Part shown: piece after piece, positions 63,050-64,000 of the stretch
Position numbering within the stretch: the stretch's first letter is position 1
Layout: each line of letters begins with the position of its first letter
Assembly: GCA_024364805.1 (NCBI GenBank)
Contig: CM044525.1
Coordinates: forward strand, 24,306,973-24,370,972
DNA length: 64,000 nt
Origin: Euprymna scolopes
Lineage: Eukaryota; Mollusca; Cephalopoda; Sepiida; Sepiolidae
Direction of reading: 5' to 3'
Position numbers and translations under genes: made by a program
Notes under the pieces: model-generated
Told to the model about the DNA's origin: nothing
The model's database searches: none
Seen by the model: the letters and a program-made list of their open reading frames with translations, nothing else

Positions 63050-63239
63050 CCAGTCCAACCTGCCTAAGGTTAATGCCGCTGACTGATACCAAATTCACAA
63101 GTGGTCACCAGTTGCATGTATATCCCAGTCATGGGAAAATGACATGACTAGCATTTTGAAATGGTCACCCATCTGGTACTGGCCAAACACCACATTGTTT
63201 AACTTTGGTGATTTAACTAGAACTGATGTTTCAACGCGA
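63050..63239 (-). mobile_element. 5S-rRNA-headed SINE, copy F (body type 1)
   Basis: Minus strand: 'gttgaaacatcagttctagt', 'taaatcaccaaagttaaaca', 'ggccagtaccagatgggtga', 'ccatttcaaaatgctag', then 'gactgggatatacatgcaac', 'tggtgaccacttgtgaattt'. It is the mirror image of copy E, so the two form an inverted repeat with arms of about 180 bp and a short spacer. Confidence 0.85.
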
Positions 63240-63423
63240 TTATACTATTTATGTCAAAAAGTTCATAAGATTTTCAATAAGCATTCCTTTTTTTTTTTTT
63301 AGACATTTTTGTTTACATTAATCATGCCTGTATTAATTAACATCACTTTTTTTTTCATCCAATGTGTCACTATCACTGAATTAATAAAAGGTTCAATAAA
63401 CATTTTAAAGCCATTATGTTTTG
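63240..63423. other. Non-coding, no recognised element
   Basis: AT-rich; short poly(T) at 63290-63300. Confidence 0.5.
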
Positions 63424-63425
63424 TA

Positions 63426-63980
63426 CAGGGTGGCTCACTTAAAAGTAGCCCAGAAAATGTGGTAGAGAGGAGGAACATTCTTTTATTGTTTAAATTACCT
63501 GTAGCACTGTAAAAGATGCTGGAAGTGCTCCCCGTTGATATCTATGCATTTCTGGGCACGTTTAACAACGTTTGCAGATACTGCCTGTAGATCTTCTCTG
63601 GTGATTCTCCTGATAGCGTTGATAATGTTCTCCTTTAGTTGGACTAAATTGTGAGGATTATTTGCATAAACTTTTTATTTTAAAGTTCCCCAAAGATAAA
63701 AATCACTTGATGACAAGTCCAGGGAACGTGGTGGCCATAACCCTTTTCTTATTGTTCTCTCTTCCGTAAACGTCATGAACTTGTGTCAGCGATCTGTGAG
63801 ACGTGTGGCATGTAGCGCCATCTTCTTGGAAAAAGAATTGCATTTTGTTTTGTGGTGTCAGTTGGTCGATAAGAGAAAGATAAGACAGATCGAGCTACTT
63901 TTAGGTGGGTCGCTTAATCAAAAAAAAAATTATTAGAGAAAGATTAAATAGATTGGGCTACTTTTAAGTGGGTCACCTTG
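63426..63980 (-). mobile_element. Internally deleted mariner/Tc1-like transposon, TIRs intact
   Basis: 555 bp between TA dinucleotides (63424-63425 and 63981-63982). The tips CAGGGTGGCTCACTTAAAAG (63426) and ...TAAGTGGGTCACCTTG (63980) are inverted repeats of about 28 bp (TIR body AAAAGTAGCCCA). The high-coordinate tip is present twice: 63870-63915 and 63930-63980 are imperfect tandem copies, each with 'gagaaagat-a-a-agat-g-gctactttta-gtgggtc'. It retains the C-terminal half of a transposase on the minus strand (listed separately). The N-terminal half is deleted, so it cannot move by itself. Confidence 0.85.
63495..63845 (-). pseudogene. Mariner/Tc1-like transposase C-terminal half
   Basis: Minus strand: FQEDGATCHTSHRSLT (complement of 63798-63845), with the second catalytic Asp of the DDE/D family in the QxDGAxxH motif, then after a frame change LWPPRSLDLSSSDFYLWGTL with the third catalytic Asp in the SxDF context, then a stop, then KVYANNPHNLVQLKENIINA, IRRITREDLQAVSANVVKRA, and QKCIDINGEHFQHLLQCYR before the final TAA. 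Families of this type cut and paste at TA. The first catalytic Asp and the DNA-binding domain are absent. At least one frame change and one stop. Confidence 0.8.
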
Positions 63981-64000
63981 TATAATTAATATATTATATA

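Overview
This is a strongly AT-rich, repeat-dense stretch of an animal (metazoan) genome with no host gene that I can identify with confidence. Several features point to a lophotrochozoan, and I would guess a cephalopod such as an octopus: non-LTR retrotransposons of the jockey/CR1 and RTE kinds, SINEs whose heads come from 5S rRNA and from tRNA, Helitron fragments ending in CTAG, many microsatellites and a minisatellite. The taxonomic guess is inference; the repeat content is read from the sequence. One assembly gap (56498-56800) sits between a poly(T) and a poly(A) tract.

The most gene-like sequence is a 5'-truncated jockey/CR1-like LINE on the minus strand (34478-37560). It has an AP-type endonuclease, a reverse transcriptase and a poly(A) tail, and is inactive because the catalytic YxDD motif is gone and the frame is broken. 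The same clade left 3'-end fragments at about 9.0, 15.5, 16.7, 21.6, 38.4, 46.5, 55.4 and 60.5 kb. Other LINE types left C-terminal pieces at 4.8, 5.8, 48.9, 54.9 and 61.1 kb.

A 5S-rRNA-headed SINE family has at least seven copies (8.6, 16.1, 28.2, 37.6, 57.2, 62.8 and 63.1 kb) with two different bodies; the last two form a tail-to-tail inverted pair. tRNA-headed SINE remnants lie at 14.6, 31.45 and 41.96 kb.

DNA transposons are mostly short non-autonomous forms. A hAT-like MITE family begins TAGTGATGGGA, has perfect 8-bp target duplications in two copies, and shows one copy nested inside another. A Helitron family has A|TC...CTAG|T ends and exists in a short form and in a long form with a different 5' end. 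Several long-inverted-repeat MITEs are present (8.4, 12.8, 19.5, 23.1, 29.2 and 56.1 kb), as is a 555-bp mariner relative with matching ends and the C-terminal half of a transposase (63426-63980). One candidate solo LTR is at 24213-24541.

Other structure: a 24-bp-unit minisatellite with a duplicated 146-bp higher-order block (32.8-33.3 kb), local tandem duplications at 18.1 and 50.5 kb, near-identical 238-bp copies at 19.2 and 21.3 kb, and perfect hairpins at 27.25, 27.5 and 51.1 kb. Two weak protein-coding candidates (33698-34012 minus; 52394-52690 plus, downstream of CCAAT- and TATA-like boxes) are the only places where a host exon might be present. The whole window could be intergenic or lie inside a long intron.
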